Assembly: GCA_018398815.1 (NCBI GenBank)
Contig: CM031604.1
Location: forward strand, 52,332,835-52,396,834
Reading direction: 5' to 3'
DNA: 64,000 nucleotides
Source: Conus ventricosus
Taxonomy: Eukaryota; Mollusca; Gastropoda; Neogastropoda; Conidae
In this document: positions 1 through 10,734 of the stretch, one piece after another
Layout: each line of letters starts with the position of its first letter
Numbering within the stretch: position 1 is the first letter of the stretch
The notes under the pieces: generated by a model
What the model was told of the DNA's origin: nothing
The model's input: the letters and a program-made list of their open reading frames with translations, nothing else
Databases searched by the model: none
Translations under genes and position numbers: made by a program

Positions 1-469
1 AAAAAAAATATATATATAAATGCTTCTCAAAATGAGCCTTCAGCAAGCTTATATTCTCCAAGGGGGAGAGAGAATCCTCCAATAGGGAGGGAAACTCACT
101 AACATATAACTCCTGGTCATATACCGATATTTCGAAACTTGGTGGTTTCTCCTCAGTGACCGCGGAAAGTGGTAATTTGACTCCTCTGCCTTTTCAGTTT
201 TAAGAAGAATGCAATCCCAGAAAAGGTTGGTGTGCAATACCGTAGTATGTTTGTTGAGTTTTCAAAAAACCAACCAAAGGTGCCATCTAAGAAGCAAAAG
301 AAAATCATAAAAGAGCAAAACAAGCTACATTTTCTTGTGAAAAGTAGAAAATAAAAAGATATCCTCTAAGACACAAGTGCTGAATGAATAAGGGTGATGA
401 GAAGAGATGAATGTAGCATATATATATTGTGTGTGTAAAAAAGAAAACCCAACGCTAAAAATGGCACTG
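1..469. other. Unassigned AT-rich DNA
   Basis: No coding signal, RNA or repeat that I can name. It opens with an A-run and a short TA microsatellite. It abuts the left inverted arm of the Penelope-like element that follows. Confidence 0.5.
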
Positions 470-689
470 CTCCCAGCAGCTGAAAGAGTCTGGACGATAA
501 AACCATTACTGGATCAATATAAAATCAAGAAGTCGTCCACTCAATGCCTTCCCTTCTTTTATTTTCTTCAAATTTTCGCCTTTCTCAAGGCTTCATCAGG
601 AATCTGCATTATCGGAGAAAACATGAAACACCATCAGAATCCCAAAAGCAAAGACAAAATCAGTTTACATACTTGTATCTATGTCTATA

Positions 690-737
<48 letters not shown>

Positions 738-860
738 TACAATGCATACATACACATATATACACACATATATAAATTTCAAAAAATTCTAACCATTGTA
801 GAGGTAGTGAAACCCCATTCGTATCCAGTATGGTAAACCGCTTTGCTTGATTTAAAACAT
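470..860 (-). repeat. Left inverted arm flanking PLE copy A
   Basis: This stretch is the reverse complement of about 5140-5530 with scattered substitutions. The shared parts include the hammerhead-like block near 570-600, the downstream CA/TA microsatellite and the segment before 860. Together the two arms bracket a decayed minus-strand PLE. PLEs are known to carry terminal repeats in direct or inverted arrangement, so I read these as element ends rather than independent insertions. The arm contains a (CA)n/(TA)n microsatellite at about 690-775. Confidence 0.7.
568..600 (-). ncRNA. Hammerhead-like motif (degenerate), PLE left arm
   Basis: Read on the minus strand: CTGATGA, one extra A, a 5-bp helix GCCTT/AAGGC closed by GAGA, then GAAA. 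This matches the CUGANGA...GAA hammerhead core except for the extra A before stem II. Stem III is a short A/T palindrome and stem I is not convincing, so activity is doubtful. The mirror copy is at 5428-5460. Confidence 0.4.
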
Positions 861-999
861 GATATCATAAAACGTTATTACCAACATTAAAATACATGGC
901 AGCGAGGGGCTCTAAAGGAAATGTAATATGCGGAAAGAATGTAATAGTGGATAGGTGAAGCAAATTAGGAGTGAGTACGGGGTTTTGAAGAAGAAGAGA

Positions 1000-1509
1000 C
1001 AATGAGAGAGTGAGTGGGAGTAAGATAGAGCAAAAGGGGGGACAGACAGAGAGTGAGCAAAAGAGGAAAGAGGAGAGAGGGGGGAAGAAAGGGGCAGAGG
1101 AGGGCAAGAAGAAGAAAGGAGAGGGGGGGGGGGGGGGGAGAGAGAAAAAAGAGAAAGAGAGAGAGAGAAAAGGAGCGAGAGAAACAGAAAAGAAATACCG
1201 GAAGAGAGAGGAGAGAGAGAGGGGAGAGAGGGGAGAGAGAGAGAGAGAGAGATGAGAGAGAGAAAAGCCAAAATAAGAATGAGGAAAAAAAAACACTTAC
1301 ATTATTTACTTTTCTTCAGCTGCTTACATTCTTGACCAAAGGAAGAAGTGTACACAGGCAAAGCAAATATGGGCGATGAATAATAGTGGTCCTGAACTCC
1401 AATTCACTCTAAAAAAAAAAAATTAAATGGGGGAAAGGCAGGGAATGCAATGGTGATAGCGGTGCAGATGGGGGATAAAGAGTAAGAGAGAGAGAGAGAG
1501 AGAGAGAGT

Positions 1510-1541
<32 letters not shown>

Positions 1542-2016
1542 TGGAAGAGAGAGGAAGAGACGGAAAGAGATCGAGAGACAGAGAAGGAGAGAGAGAGGGA
1601 GAGAGAAGAAGACAAACAGACATATTGACGACAAACAGACAGAGAGAGAGAGAAACAGAGACAGAAAGAAAAAGGAGGGGAAAAGAGAGGGGGTAGAATG
1701 AGAGAGAGAGTATTAAAGAAAAGAAAGAGAGAGAAACTAAAAGAGAGAGACAGAAAAAAAAGAGAGGGGGGGGGGGCGATTTGACAAACAGAAGACCAAC
1801 AGATGACAGACAGACCAGCGAGAGACAAAGACAGAAAGAAAAGAGCACGAAAAGAGGGGGGTGGATGGAGAAAGAGGGTAAGAAAAAGAGAGAGGAAAGA
1901 AAAGAGAGAGAGAGAGAGAGAGTAAAGGAGAGAGAGAGAGAGAGAATAAGAAAAGATAAGAGAGAGAGAGATAGAGAAAGAGAGAGAGAAAGAGAGAGAG
2001 AGTGTGTGTGTGTGTG

Positions 2017-2049
<33 letters not shown>

Positions 2050-2071
2050 GGAGAGAGAGAGAGAGAAGAGA

Positions 2072-2106
<35 letters not shown>

Positions 2107-2150
2107 AAGACAGAGAAAGAGAGTAGGGGGGGGGGGGGGGCGGTTATGAA
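1000..2150 (+). repeat. Polypurine (GA)-rich low-complexity tract
   Basis: About 1.15 kb of almost pure purine on the + strand: (GA)n, (GGA)n, G-runs of up to 14, and a short GT run near 2000-2015. Both strands give long open frames of Arg/Glu or Ser/Leu repeats. These are compositional and I do not call them genes. Confidence 0.9.
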
Positions 2151-2306
2151 AGGGTAAGATAAGAGGAGGGAGGAGGAGGCATTTCACCCACAGGTATAGG
2201 AAGGAGGCATTTCACACACAGGTATGTGAAATTAATGGTAATACACACAGTGTTGTTGTCTTTCTTTTCAGCACGAATACTCGATCCTTTTCTTGATGCA
2301 AGAATT

Positions 2307-2700
2307 TTAGTCTTTTCTGCGATTTAGTCCTACAAAAATAGTACCAAGATTGGCCTGCCAATATAATTCCCTTTGTAAAAGTTTTGTTTCTTCTGTCACT
2401 GTTTCAATGGGGCATATTGACAGGAACGGAATGTCAGGGTCCTTTGAGTGGGGACATGAGTTTACATGGTGGGCAACCATACATTTGCTAGTTTTGGCGT
2501 GATTTGTATCACTTTTATGATTAGCCCATCTCAATTTCAAGTTCACCGTTGAATCTACATACCACTGATCAGGATGAAGACTACATCTGATGACATATAT
2601 TACGTTAGGTGTTGGTAAATTTTCCACCGCCAGCCATCCCATGGCGATTTCAGTTCTTTTGAATCAGCTGCATGTCTACAGGTGTCACACTTTTTACTGC
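2307..2700 (-). pseudogene. PLE GIY-YIG endonuclease domain
   Basis: An open stretch of 111 codons starts with a Met inside the domain. It reads NVIYVIRC, then about ten residues later QWYVDST, the two-strand GIY-YIG signature with V-I-Y and W-Y-V in the GIY and YIG places. It is followed by a basic WANHK helix motif. A Cys/His cluster lies just upstream in another frame, as in GIY-YIG PLEs where a zinc-finger-like motif precedes the nuclease. In PLEs this domain nicks the target DNA for reverse transcription. Frameshifts cut it off from the RT. Confidence 0.75.
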
Positions 2701-3129
2701 ATTTAAAAAAAAACAGAACATTGTTTGGGGTCATGTTGGACAAACTGTCTTGGGATTGTTGGTTTATATATTTCACCTAGATTGTCTAATCTTCTATTGG
2801 CAGCTATTATGGTTTTACGGGGGAAAAGTCCTTATTGCTGGGGTTTGAATATAAGAGATGAAGGTTCTTCTTTATAATATTAAACTTGGATGGGGCTCGA
2901 GGGTCAAACTTGGTGACCCATGCAATCTTTTATTCTCCTTTTTTCTGGGTTGGTGAAGGGTCTTATTCGTGACTTAGATGCTCCCTTTGTGAGATCTGCA
3001 AAAGCCTTACTAACTGCCAGCCTGACAAGGTGAGATACTTTGCGTATTCTTTGACTTTCTTTTTCAGAATCTCGTCATTACTTACCAGCATCCTGAGTCT
3101 TGTACCAATTCCTACTGCAAAGCTCTAAA

Positions 3130-4406
3130 TACTGAATTTGGGTGACAAGAGAAGGGGGGTAGATAACTGTTTTCAATTCTTCGAAAACACGTCAGTTTCA
3201 ATGAATCCCGAATCCGTAATGTGGACCCTAAGATCTAAATATTCAGCTTTTTCCCCCTGAGAAAAATGGGCCTTGAATCTGTCTACATCCCTGTCATCCA
3301 GCAGAACAGCATTACCATCATCTCTAAAGCAACCCCAGTCAAGGTGCTCAATATGTGACTGCTTTTCATTTGGGACAAGAGAAGATATTTAAAGGAACCG
3401 GAGACTCGACTGGTGCTCAATATGTGACTGCTTTTTCATTTGGGACAAGAGAAGATATGAAAGGAACCGGAGACTCATTCCCGGAGTCTCCGGTCCAATT
3501 CCCCCATAAAAATGTCCACAAAATGGCAACGCATGACAAGGTCCCATCGTTGTGCCATGATTGGAGACAGCGATCAAAGTTTCCCCATCACTGTCCATAT
3601 ATGCACAAGTGTTGTTGTCTAGCGCCAATTTAAGGCCCTCAACCACACATTTTGTTGAAACATTCAAAGACGAAGGATGATCACTTAGCATTTTGGCTAC
3701 AGCAGGTACACCCATGGAGTTGTCTACGCTAGGATAGAGGGCAAAATACATCACACACAGCAAGAGTGGCCGACGGTGGAAAGGGGGGGGGGGGGGGGGG
3801 GGGGGGGGGGCTATACAAACTGTTGAGGCATCTACCTTTTGAGGAACTCCTTAGAGTCCATAATTTGGTATGGTATAATTTAGTTAGGTGGCTGATGGAC
3901 ACCTGGATGAATTTGACAAAGGTTGTACGGCGTGCCCCATCCTGATAAACAATAACCTATATGGGTAGGGACGGGACTTATGGGTTTTAATTAAAGGGTT
4001 GCATTTGGCAGGGTGTGATTTGGCTATGTTGGTAACAAATGAGTGGATATCCTTGTTAATTTCTCTTTTTTTCAGCCAATTATCAGCCCACAGTTTAACT
4101 TTTTTTCAGGTTTCTGTCGGTTGGGTCTTTACGAAGAATGTCATAATTTTCCTCATCTTTTAAAGCCTGATGGATTATTCTATCATCTTCTGCAAGGGAG
4201 GTGATGACTGTTACTGCTGATTTATCTGCAAACCCGGGAGGCCGCTTGGTGAGTAAGGGAAAGTTTCTGAGTTCACGCAAAGCATTCCGCTCTCCTTTTG
4301 TGAGATTGTCTTTCACACGTTTCCGGTTATTCACATCTAGGAAATCTCTAGTGCAAGCTTCAATGAATAAACTCAAGAGCTGAATCATCTCTTGGGGCAC
4401 TTGCAC
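3130..4406 (-). pseudogene. PLE reverse transcriptase, broken
   Basis: Minus-strand blocks include LYPSVDNS (3763-3389 frame), a TTMGPCHA block corresponding to the RT 'G-x-x-MGxPxA'-like region, and an FRDDG catalytic box near 3320 in another frame. A leading block, 4406-4095, carries ALRELRNFP and ADKSAVTVI, typical of PLE sequence upstream of the RT. At least three frame changes and stops break it. An imperfect tandem duplication at 3350-3480 and a 30-nt G-run at 3781-3810 interrupt the RT, so this copy cannot encode an enzyme. Confidence 0.7.
3350..3480. repeat. Imperfect tandem duplication, ~68-bp unit
   Basis: A unit beginning near GGTGCTCAATATGTGACTGC occurs at about 3341-3410 and again at about 3412-3480, differing by small indels. 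It lies inside the broken PLE RT and is followed by a short inverted repeat around the GGAGACTC/GAGTCTCC pair near 3463-3493. Confidence 0.8.
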
Positions 4407-5139
4407 CAGTTGATTTGTACCAAGGCCTATTTATAAAAACTTCCTCTTCATCATCTCTCTGTCTATTCCCGCCTGTTGTCTCCTCCTCATTCATTTCTGA
4501 ATCTTTCTGTTTTTGATGAAACTGGTGCCACCTGAGTCTTTCCGCCAGGCATGGGTACCAAGAAGTTGGTCAGAAATGTCTAGAGGGTGTCTTGGTGTGG
4601 GTGCAAAACAATCAGACATTCTGCAGATTTTTGTCTGATCCTCAGTCAAGAACAATATTTGGTGCTAGGATAATCGGATCGAAGAGATGAAGGTCTTCTT
4701 CCGTAGGGGTGTAGACGTCTGCAGTTTTACTCTTGTTTTGGTATTTACGATTCCGTGTCCTATCCTTTCTTCTGTGAGCTCTGGTTTTCTTTCTACATGG
4801 TTTATTGTGCGAATCAAGTTGGTAAGTAGTACGGTGTTCTTTGACAGTTGGTAGGATTTTATCAGCTGTCAGTTTTAGTGAAACCCTTTGGTCATATGAA
4901 GGTGGTTGGGAAAAGAACACATTCTTTTCTTGATTAAGTGTGCGCAGTTTTTTCCAGTGAAATAACCGTATTTTTGTCAGCAAAGGCCGGGTGTCCCTCC
5001 TCACTTTTCCTAGCAATCTGTCAACACTAGTCACTCCTATCTGGTCTCTTAATTTATTCAAGATTTCTTGAAAGAATCGTAAAAGTCATTCATGCATGCA
5101 TAATGTTACCTCAGAATGAATCAACTGTAAAATGTTTTA

Positions 5140-5218
5140 AATTAAAGCAAAGCGGTTTACCATACTGGATAGGAATGGGGTTTCATTACCTCTACAATGG
5201 TTAGAATTTTTGGAAATT

Positions 5219-5266
<48 letters not shown>

Positions 5267-5279
5267 TTATATATATATA

Positions 5280-5333
<54 letters not shown>

Positions 5334-5545
5334 ATGTGCGATATAGACATAGATAGTATGTAAACTGATTTTGTCTTTGCTTTTGGGATTCTGATGGTGT
5401 TTCTTGTTTTCTCCGATAATGCAGATTCCTGATGAAGCCTTGAAAAAGGCGAAAATTTGAAGAAAATAAAAGAAGAGAAGGCATCGAGTGGACGACTTCT
5501 TGATTTGATATATATAGCTGAACAATTAACAGTGGGGGGAAAACA
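5140..5545 (+). repeat. Right inverted arm flanking PLE copy A
   Basis: Mirror image of 470-860. It contains a TA/CA/GT compound microsatellite (about 5218-5335) that itself folds back on itself, and a hammerhead-like motif at 5428-5460. Confidence 0.7.
5428..5460 (+). ncRNA. Hammerhead-like motif (degenerate), PLE right arm
   Basis: CTGATGA at 5429-5435, an extra A, a GCCTT/AAGGC 5-bp helix with an A-rich loop, then GAAA. It is the mirror of 568-600 with one loop change, and the helix is kept in both copies. Stem I pairing is weak. Confidence 0.4.
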
Positions 5546-5604
5546 AGTGCAGGTTAACAAGGCTTCCGTGACTTGGCAAAGATTCTACATTAGAAAAAAA
5601 AATA

Positions 5605-7222
5605 CAGGGTCGAACTTTATAATTGAGGACCATTTATACACAGTCTCACAAAACATAGAAAGAAAAACCGACAAACGACAGAAACTTTATAAATGTTTAA
5701 TTTCATTATCAGTGAACAACATTTTGTCACTTTCATCGAAAAAATCATTCTTTCTGATTAGACAGGGGAGCCTGAATGAGACTACCCCCCAAAATGACAT
5801 TCACAAAAGAGTTTCTTTACAGTCTGATCAAAACCGAGTGTGCCCCCTCGTGCTGCCACACAATCCACACAGCGCTGCCTCATGGTGTTGACTGTTCTTG
5901 TAATGAGTGCCTGGGGGAGGTTTGCCCACTCCTGCTGCAGGTAGTGCAGCAGCTCCTGTCGATTTGCCGGAACAGGGTGATTTTCTTGAACTCTCCTCCC
6001 AAGCTCGCCCCAGATGTTCTCAATAGGGTTCATGTCCGGGCTGTTTGCCGGCCATGGCATCCTGGTGATGCCAGCTTGCACCACAAAAGTGTTCACGGCT
6101 CGACAACAATGTGGGGTGGCATTATCGTCCATGAACACAGCCTGAGCCCCAATCTGCTGGAGTGCTGAGACAACCAAAGGCCGTAAAATCTCCTGCAGGT
6201 AACGTTGGCCGTTCAGGTTGCCATCCACATGGTACAGGGGAGTCTTGTGGTGACTGCTGATGACCCCCCCCCCCCCCCCATACCATGACGGAGCCACCAC
6301 CAAAAGCGACGACCTCCTGGATGACGTCATCTGCCAGCTGCTCCCTGGGACGCCGCCACACCCGAATGCGTCCATCTCGTGGCTTCAACTGGAACTTGGA
6401 CTCATCGGTGAAAAGCACCATCGCCACTGAGCCCGAGTCCATGTTCGATGAGCTGTGCACCAGGCCAGGCGACATGCCCAGTGGGCCGCAGTCAGTTTTG
6501 GTTTCCGGTCTGGGCGCCTTGCTCGAAGGTTGGCAGCATTGAGGGTATGGTTATCTCACACACTGCTGTGTTAGTGGCAGCTTGGAGCCGACGCCTGATG
6601 GTGTTGGAGGTGGTGGTCCTGGTCCGAAGAGCATGTCAGCGGATGAACCTGTCATATCTTGCAGTGGTCTTCTTTGTCTGGCCTGGACGGGGTCTCTCTT
6701 TGACAGTTCCAGTGGCTTGAAAACGTTCTCTCAGCCGAATGATGACGGCGTGGGACACTTGTAGTCTTCTGGCCACTTCTCGAACGCCAACTCGATCCTG
6801 CAGCTATGCAATCGCCCGGGTCCGGTCAAAATCAGACAGCTTGCGTCTTGGAGGCATTTTTGTGTTATGAAGAATTATGCACGTTGGGCTGCTTTTAGGG
6901 GCATTCCAGTCAGTAAAATGCTCTGCAATGCACTGGTTTTTGCACGTGCATTTGGAATTTTAGTGCAAAACCGTTTGAAGCAGTGTTCACTCTTGCTTAA
7001 AAACAAGCAATTTTGACAACAATCTGCAACTTTCAACCCCCCCCTCCTCTGCATGCCGCACGTGACAATAAGACAGCTTTCGCAAGCTTTGCGGAATACT
7101 CTTGTTAACCCCTTAAACCTTTCCCAGTCGAATTCTTCTAAAAATTGCATTGCTTGTATTTTTGGCCAATTTAAAAAGAAAGGGCCTTTTTTCGGGGTGG
7201 TCCTTAATTAAAGTTCGACCTG
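5605..7222 (-). mobile_element. Tc1/mariner-like DNA transposon, decayed
   Basis: The element is bounded by terminal inverted repeats of about 28 bp, near CAGGGTCGAACTTTA on the left (5605) and its inverse ending at 7222. TA dinucleotides flank it at 5603-5604 and 7223-7224, the expected TA target duplication. The unrelated copy of the host repeat at about 7930-7960 shows the unoccupied sequence with a single TA. A transposase pseudogene fills 5782-6857 on the minus strand. Cut-and-paste Tc1 elements insert at TA, which fits all of this. Confidence 0.88.
5782..6857 (-). pseudogene. Tc1-like transposase (DD34E), broken
   Basis: Read on the minus strand from the ATG at 6857-6855: an N-terminal helix-turn-helix region (MPPRRKLSDFDRTRAI, then VREVARRLQVS), a basic RPRPGQTKKT linker, and the DDE domain. 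The first catalytic Asp is in LFTDESKF, the second in FMDDNATPH, and Glu in NPIENIWG. There are 34 residues between the second Asp and the Glu, the Tc1 DD34E spacing. Stop codons fall after RTRAIA and after DRFIR, with a frame change before the DDE half. A C-run at 6267-6281 expands the glycine stretch after VMVW and shifts the frame. It is non-functional as read. Confidence 0.88.
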
Positions 7223-8209
7223 TATAATAAATAAAAGAATGGGAGGGGTGTTTGAAGATGAAGAAATTGGGATAATGGATATTGTAAATAGAAAAACTCT
7301 TCGCTAGTTACATGAGGAAACTATCGCAATCCCTCTCGAAGACAGAACTAGTTACATGAGGAAACCATCGCAATCCCTCTCGAACACAGATCTACGTGTA
7401 GCCTCTCGCCTGTTCCTAGGCCGTTCGTCCGCTGAATGGGACTCATCACGAAGACACGGATTCTTGCATCTGCGCTCTTGGCGTGGAATAGAGACACACC
7501 ACAGTCCGTAATTCTGTGGTGTTCTCACCACCAAGGATTGAAAAAAGAATCCAACAGCACCCAAAGCAGCCAGTGAAAGGTAGTAGAACAAAACAAAACG
7601 AAAGTGTGGAGTGGGAAAAAGTTGCTGAAAAACTAAAAACATTATGCAAAGAGTATAAAATGTAGGGGACAATCTTTGAGCCTATGCTTGAGGATCCATT
7701 TAAGGATGCAAGGGAGATAAAAAGATATGGAACAGTCTGAGTGGTCAGCTCTGCTGTTCAATATCGCAAGCATTGTCAGCAGCTAAGAATTGTGCAGAAC
7801 AACCTTTACTTGGATCACCTAAGAGATGCAATCGCCCACGATTGACCAAACAATATAATGCTGAACAATTAAGTAGTGGGGGAAAACAAGTGCAGGTTAA
7901 CAATTCTTCCATCATTATAGTAATGACTTGGCAAAGATTCGAAATTAGAAAAAAATAATAAATAAAAAAAGGAGGGGGGGGGGGGGGGGGAGGGGGGTTG
8001 AAGATGAAGAAAATGGGAAAATGTATATTGTAAATAGAAAAACCCTTCACTAGCTGCATGAGGAAACCATCGCAATCCCTCTCGAAGGCAGATCTACACG
8101 TATCGCCTGCTCCTGGGCCTTTCGTCCGCTGGATCGGACTCATCACGGAGATACGGCTGATTGTGTCTGTGCTCTTGGCGTGAAATAGAGACACACCACA
8201 GTCCCTAAT

Positions 8210-8564
8210 TGGGAACGTCCCACTAGTCCGAGCTGATGCCGACGATGGTTACAACAGAGAGTGAGGGGACATGGAATGGGATGGGGGAGTGGTAGGGGAA
8301 GGGTTGCGTGATAAGACGTATGATAATGCGACAGAGTGCATCATCAGAGAGACCAGTTGGGACACAAAGCCGTTACCTTGTGTATCAGTTCGTTAATTTT
8401 GGCCTCCGTTAATTTCACTGTGCTGGTACTGATAGCCTGTCATATAACTTTATCCGTAGAGGCCAAAGAAACTTTGAGATCAGAATGAACTGCGGACACC
8501 AGACCTTTTACTTGCCAGAATGCCACACTGATCTGATAGGCTATCTGCATGCTTCTACTGCTAG
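8210..8564. other. Unassigned spacer
   Basis: No gene, RNA or named repeat recognised. Base composition is balanced and both strands carry many stops. Confidence 0.5.
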
Positions 8565-8693
<129 letters not shown>

Positions 8694-9071
8694 CGTCTTC
8701 CCTGTTAATGTCATTCAAACATGTATCATACAGCCTTCCAAGCTTCTTGGCTCGTTTTCCTGTCATTGTTTGGTTGGCTGCAACATCACTCTTACATTTA
8801 AAAATTGGTGGTGAATTGGGGGTGAGTGGGGGGTGGGGGGCACATGGCGGGGAGGGAAGGGACGTGCAGTGATGCGGCGGACTGGAGCGAAGAGCAGGCG
8901 TACCCCTTTGTCTTCTATGTGTGTGCGAATTCTCTGCAATGTGTCATCTTTTTCTTGCCTTCACAAAAAAACAAAACAAAACAAAACAAAACTTTACGCC
9001 CCGTCACATACAAAAAATAATTAATTTTAGTTGTGCCGAAATGTACAAAAGGCCTTGGTGCAGACGATTGG

Positions 9072-9425
9072 GGGCCGGATAGCTCAGTTGGTAGAGCGCC
9101 GGACTCGTGATCCTTGGGTTGCGGGTTCGAATTTCGGTATAGGGGGATTTTTCCCTCGGAGTTAACATTGGTTCTGACTCCATTCCCCATATAGTCGTTC
9201 GGATGGGACTATAAACCGAGGTCTAGTCTGTGTCACATGCACTAAGATCATACACGGACTCTGAAGATCCCGATGCTCATGTCCTAAGACGGGTGAGTAC
9301 CGGCTACACGAAAATACACAATGCATGCAACCTGTGTGCCAGAATAGTCTACGTGAAGACTGTGGGCGCGGGGCAGGTTAAACATCCCCATCTGGAAGAA
9401 GAAGATGGAAGAAGAAGAAGATCAA
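9072..9425 (+). mobile_element. tRNA-derived SINE, family 1
   Basis: The head carries an A box (TAGCTCAGTTGG) and a B box (GGTTCGAAT) at tRNA spacing. The 5' and 3' acceptor arms do not pair, so it is a SINE head and not a tRNA. The body shares GGTTCTGACTCCATT and GACTATAAACCGAGGT with the copies at 16150-16570, 41225-41675 and 57423-57844. From about 9235 the sequence differs from those copies and ends in a GAAGAAGAAG-type tail followed by a G-run (9457-9474). Confidence 0.8.
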
Positions 9426-9479
9426 TGGACAAAGGGACACAACCCCTAGAGGCAGGGGGGGGGGGGGGGGGGGCGGGAT

Positions 9480-10410
9480 ACTCTTCCATTTGAGAGGAAG
9501 AAACAGACTCGTCACACTCGCGCAGCCTCTGTCAGAACTTCCATTAGGCCTAGTAGCAAGCGTCAGTGAAACAGTCCAGGAAGAAAACCGTCAACGTTGT
9601 GTATTAGACGAAGATCAACACATTTGTACCGTGGTCTCAATGTATCGACAAAGGGTAAAGGCTTCAATTTATTTTACTATTTAGACGCGACGTGGATTTA
9701 GTCTGACAGTTAAACTTGGTTTTTAAGCTAAGCGAGCTCGATGAATCAGTCTCGATGTGTGTCAGCTTTGTCATCCAGCTAGCACTGTATCAAACAAGCT
9801 GTCCAAATGTCAGACGAACACAGTCAATCTTGCACCGTAGCAAGTTCAGACTAGTATTGTTGAAGAGGGTACTGTACGGTATTGCAGAGTAAATGCTGAT
9901 TTTGACAGCCCAGTTTTGAATCAAACCAGCCTCCAGAGTTTCACTCTGTACAAAACTGAATTTGAAAATGAAAGTAGAACACTCTTTCAGTAGCCACGCG
10001 TTCACCCAAAGTCTGTATGTTGTATCATGTTCAGCTGGATATGTTAGGTTAAATAACTGCTAACATTTAAGTGTTGCAAGTGATTTCAGTTTCAGTTTCA
10101 TCAAGAAGGCGTCACTGCGTGCACCACATCCACTACGTTTTGAGACCACACTGCGCATGATTTTAAGCTAATGGATAAATGAATTAACAAGTAATATGAG
10201 AGAATTGAAGAAGAGGGTCTCGTGGGTATGGCTTAGCAGATGTCTGACCTACACATTAGCCCAATGCGCTGGTCAGATCTTGAGTGCCTACCTAACATTC
10301 GTTGGGGTCTTTTTTGTTCTTCTTTTCATGTATGTGTGTTTAGTTGCACGTGGTTGTAGTTGTACTTCTGATGGAACAAAACTATTTTCAAATTCCATGA
10401 ACACACACTT
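9480..10410. other. Unassigned region
   Basis: Short stop-rich frames on both strands. I see no domain, splice-consistent exon or named repeat. Confidence 0.5.
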
Positions 10411-10499
10411 ACTCACGCACACACACACACCACACAAACACACACACCAAAACACCACACACACACACATGAAGTCACACACACACACACACACACACA

Positions 10500-10552
<53 letters not shown>

Positions 10553-10660
10553 TTTCAATTTATGTCACTCATCATGCACGTAAGCAGGCACGCTTGCACG
10601 CACGCATGCACACACACACACACACACACACACACCACTACTCACACACACTGGTTGAAG
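10411..10660. repeat. (CA)n microsatellite cluster
   Basis: Three (CA)n blocks separated by short unique sequence (about 10411-10484, 10485-10550, 10608-10652). The His/Thr repeat frames across them are artefacts of composition. Confidence 0.97.
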
Positions 10661-10734
10661 TACAATCGATCACCTTGTAAAACTTGCAAGTCATGTTAAA
10701 AACAATTTGCTCGTAGAAAAAGTACTCTTGCTAC

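Larger units (their letters stand above)
2256..5090 (-). mobile_element. Penelope-like element, decayed (PLE copy A)
   Basis: A minus-strand retroelement with the PLE domain order. From 5' to 3' on the minus strand: a basic N-terminal region (about 5061-4642); a segment ending in a FAPTPR-type motif (about 4560-4620); a linker with an ADKSAVTVI motif (about 4200); reverse transcriptase blocks (about 3763-3130); a Cys/His cluster (about 2690); and a GIY-YIG-type endonuclease (about 2642-2307). Stops and frameshifts separate the blocks, so it is inactive. RT plus a C-terminal GIY-YIG nuclease is diagnostic for Penelope-like elements. Inverted arms at 470-860 and 5140-5545 flank it, with a polypurine tract lying between the left arm and the element. 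Confidence 0.8.
5500..8215 (+). repeat. Two tandem copies of an unnamed dispersed repeat
   Basis: Copy 1 spans about 5500-5604 plus 7223-7560 and is split by the Tc1-like element. Copy 2 spans about 7840-8215. Shared blocks include GCAGGTTAACAA, ACTTGGCAAAGATTC, a run of A with TAATAAATAAA, AAACCATCGCAATCCCTCTC, and a block ending GAGACACACCACAGTCC. Neither copy has a recognisable frame. Copy 1 has an extra local duplication at about 7308-7385. I cannot name the family. Confidence 0.75.

Noticed and set aside
407..792. Small proteins of 80-120 residues at the left edge
   Set aside because: They translate the PLE inverted arm and its CA repeat; no domain, and the inverted copy at 5218-5560 gives the same peptides.
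1010..1379. Arg/Glu-rich and Ser/Leu-rich proteins in the purine tract
   Set aside because: Frames open in several phases on both strands simply from GA repeats.
9072..9143. Functional tRNA gene
   Set aside because: A and B boxes are good but the acceptor arms do not pair and the body continues into a dispersed SINE family.
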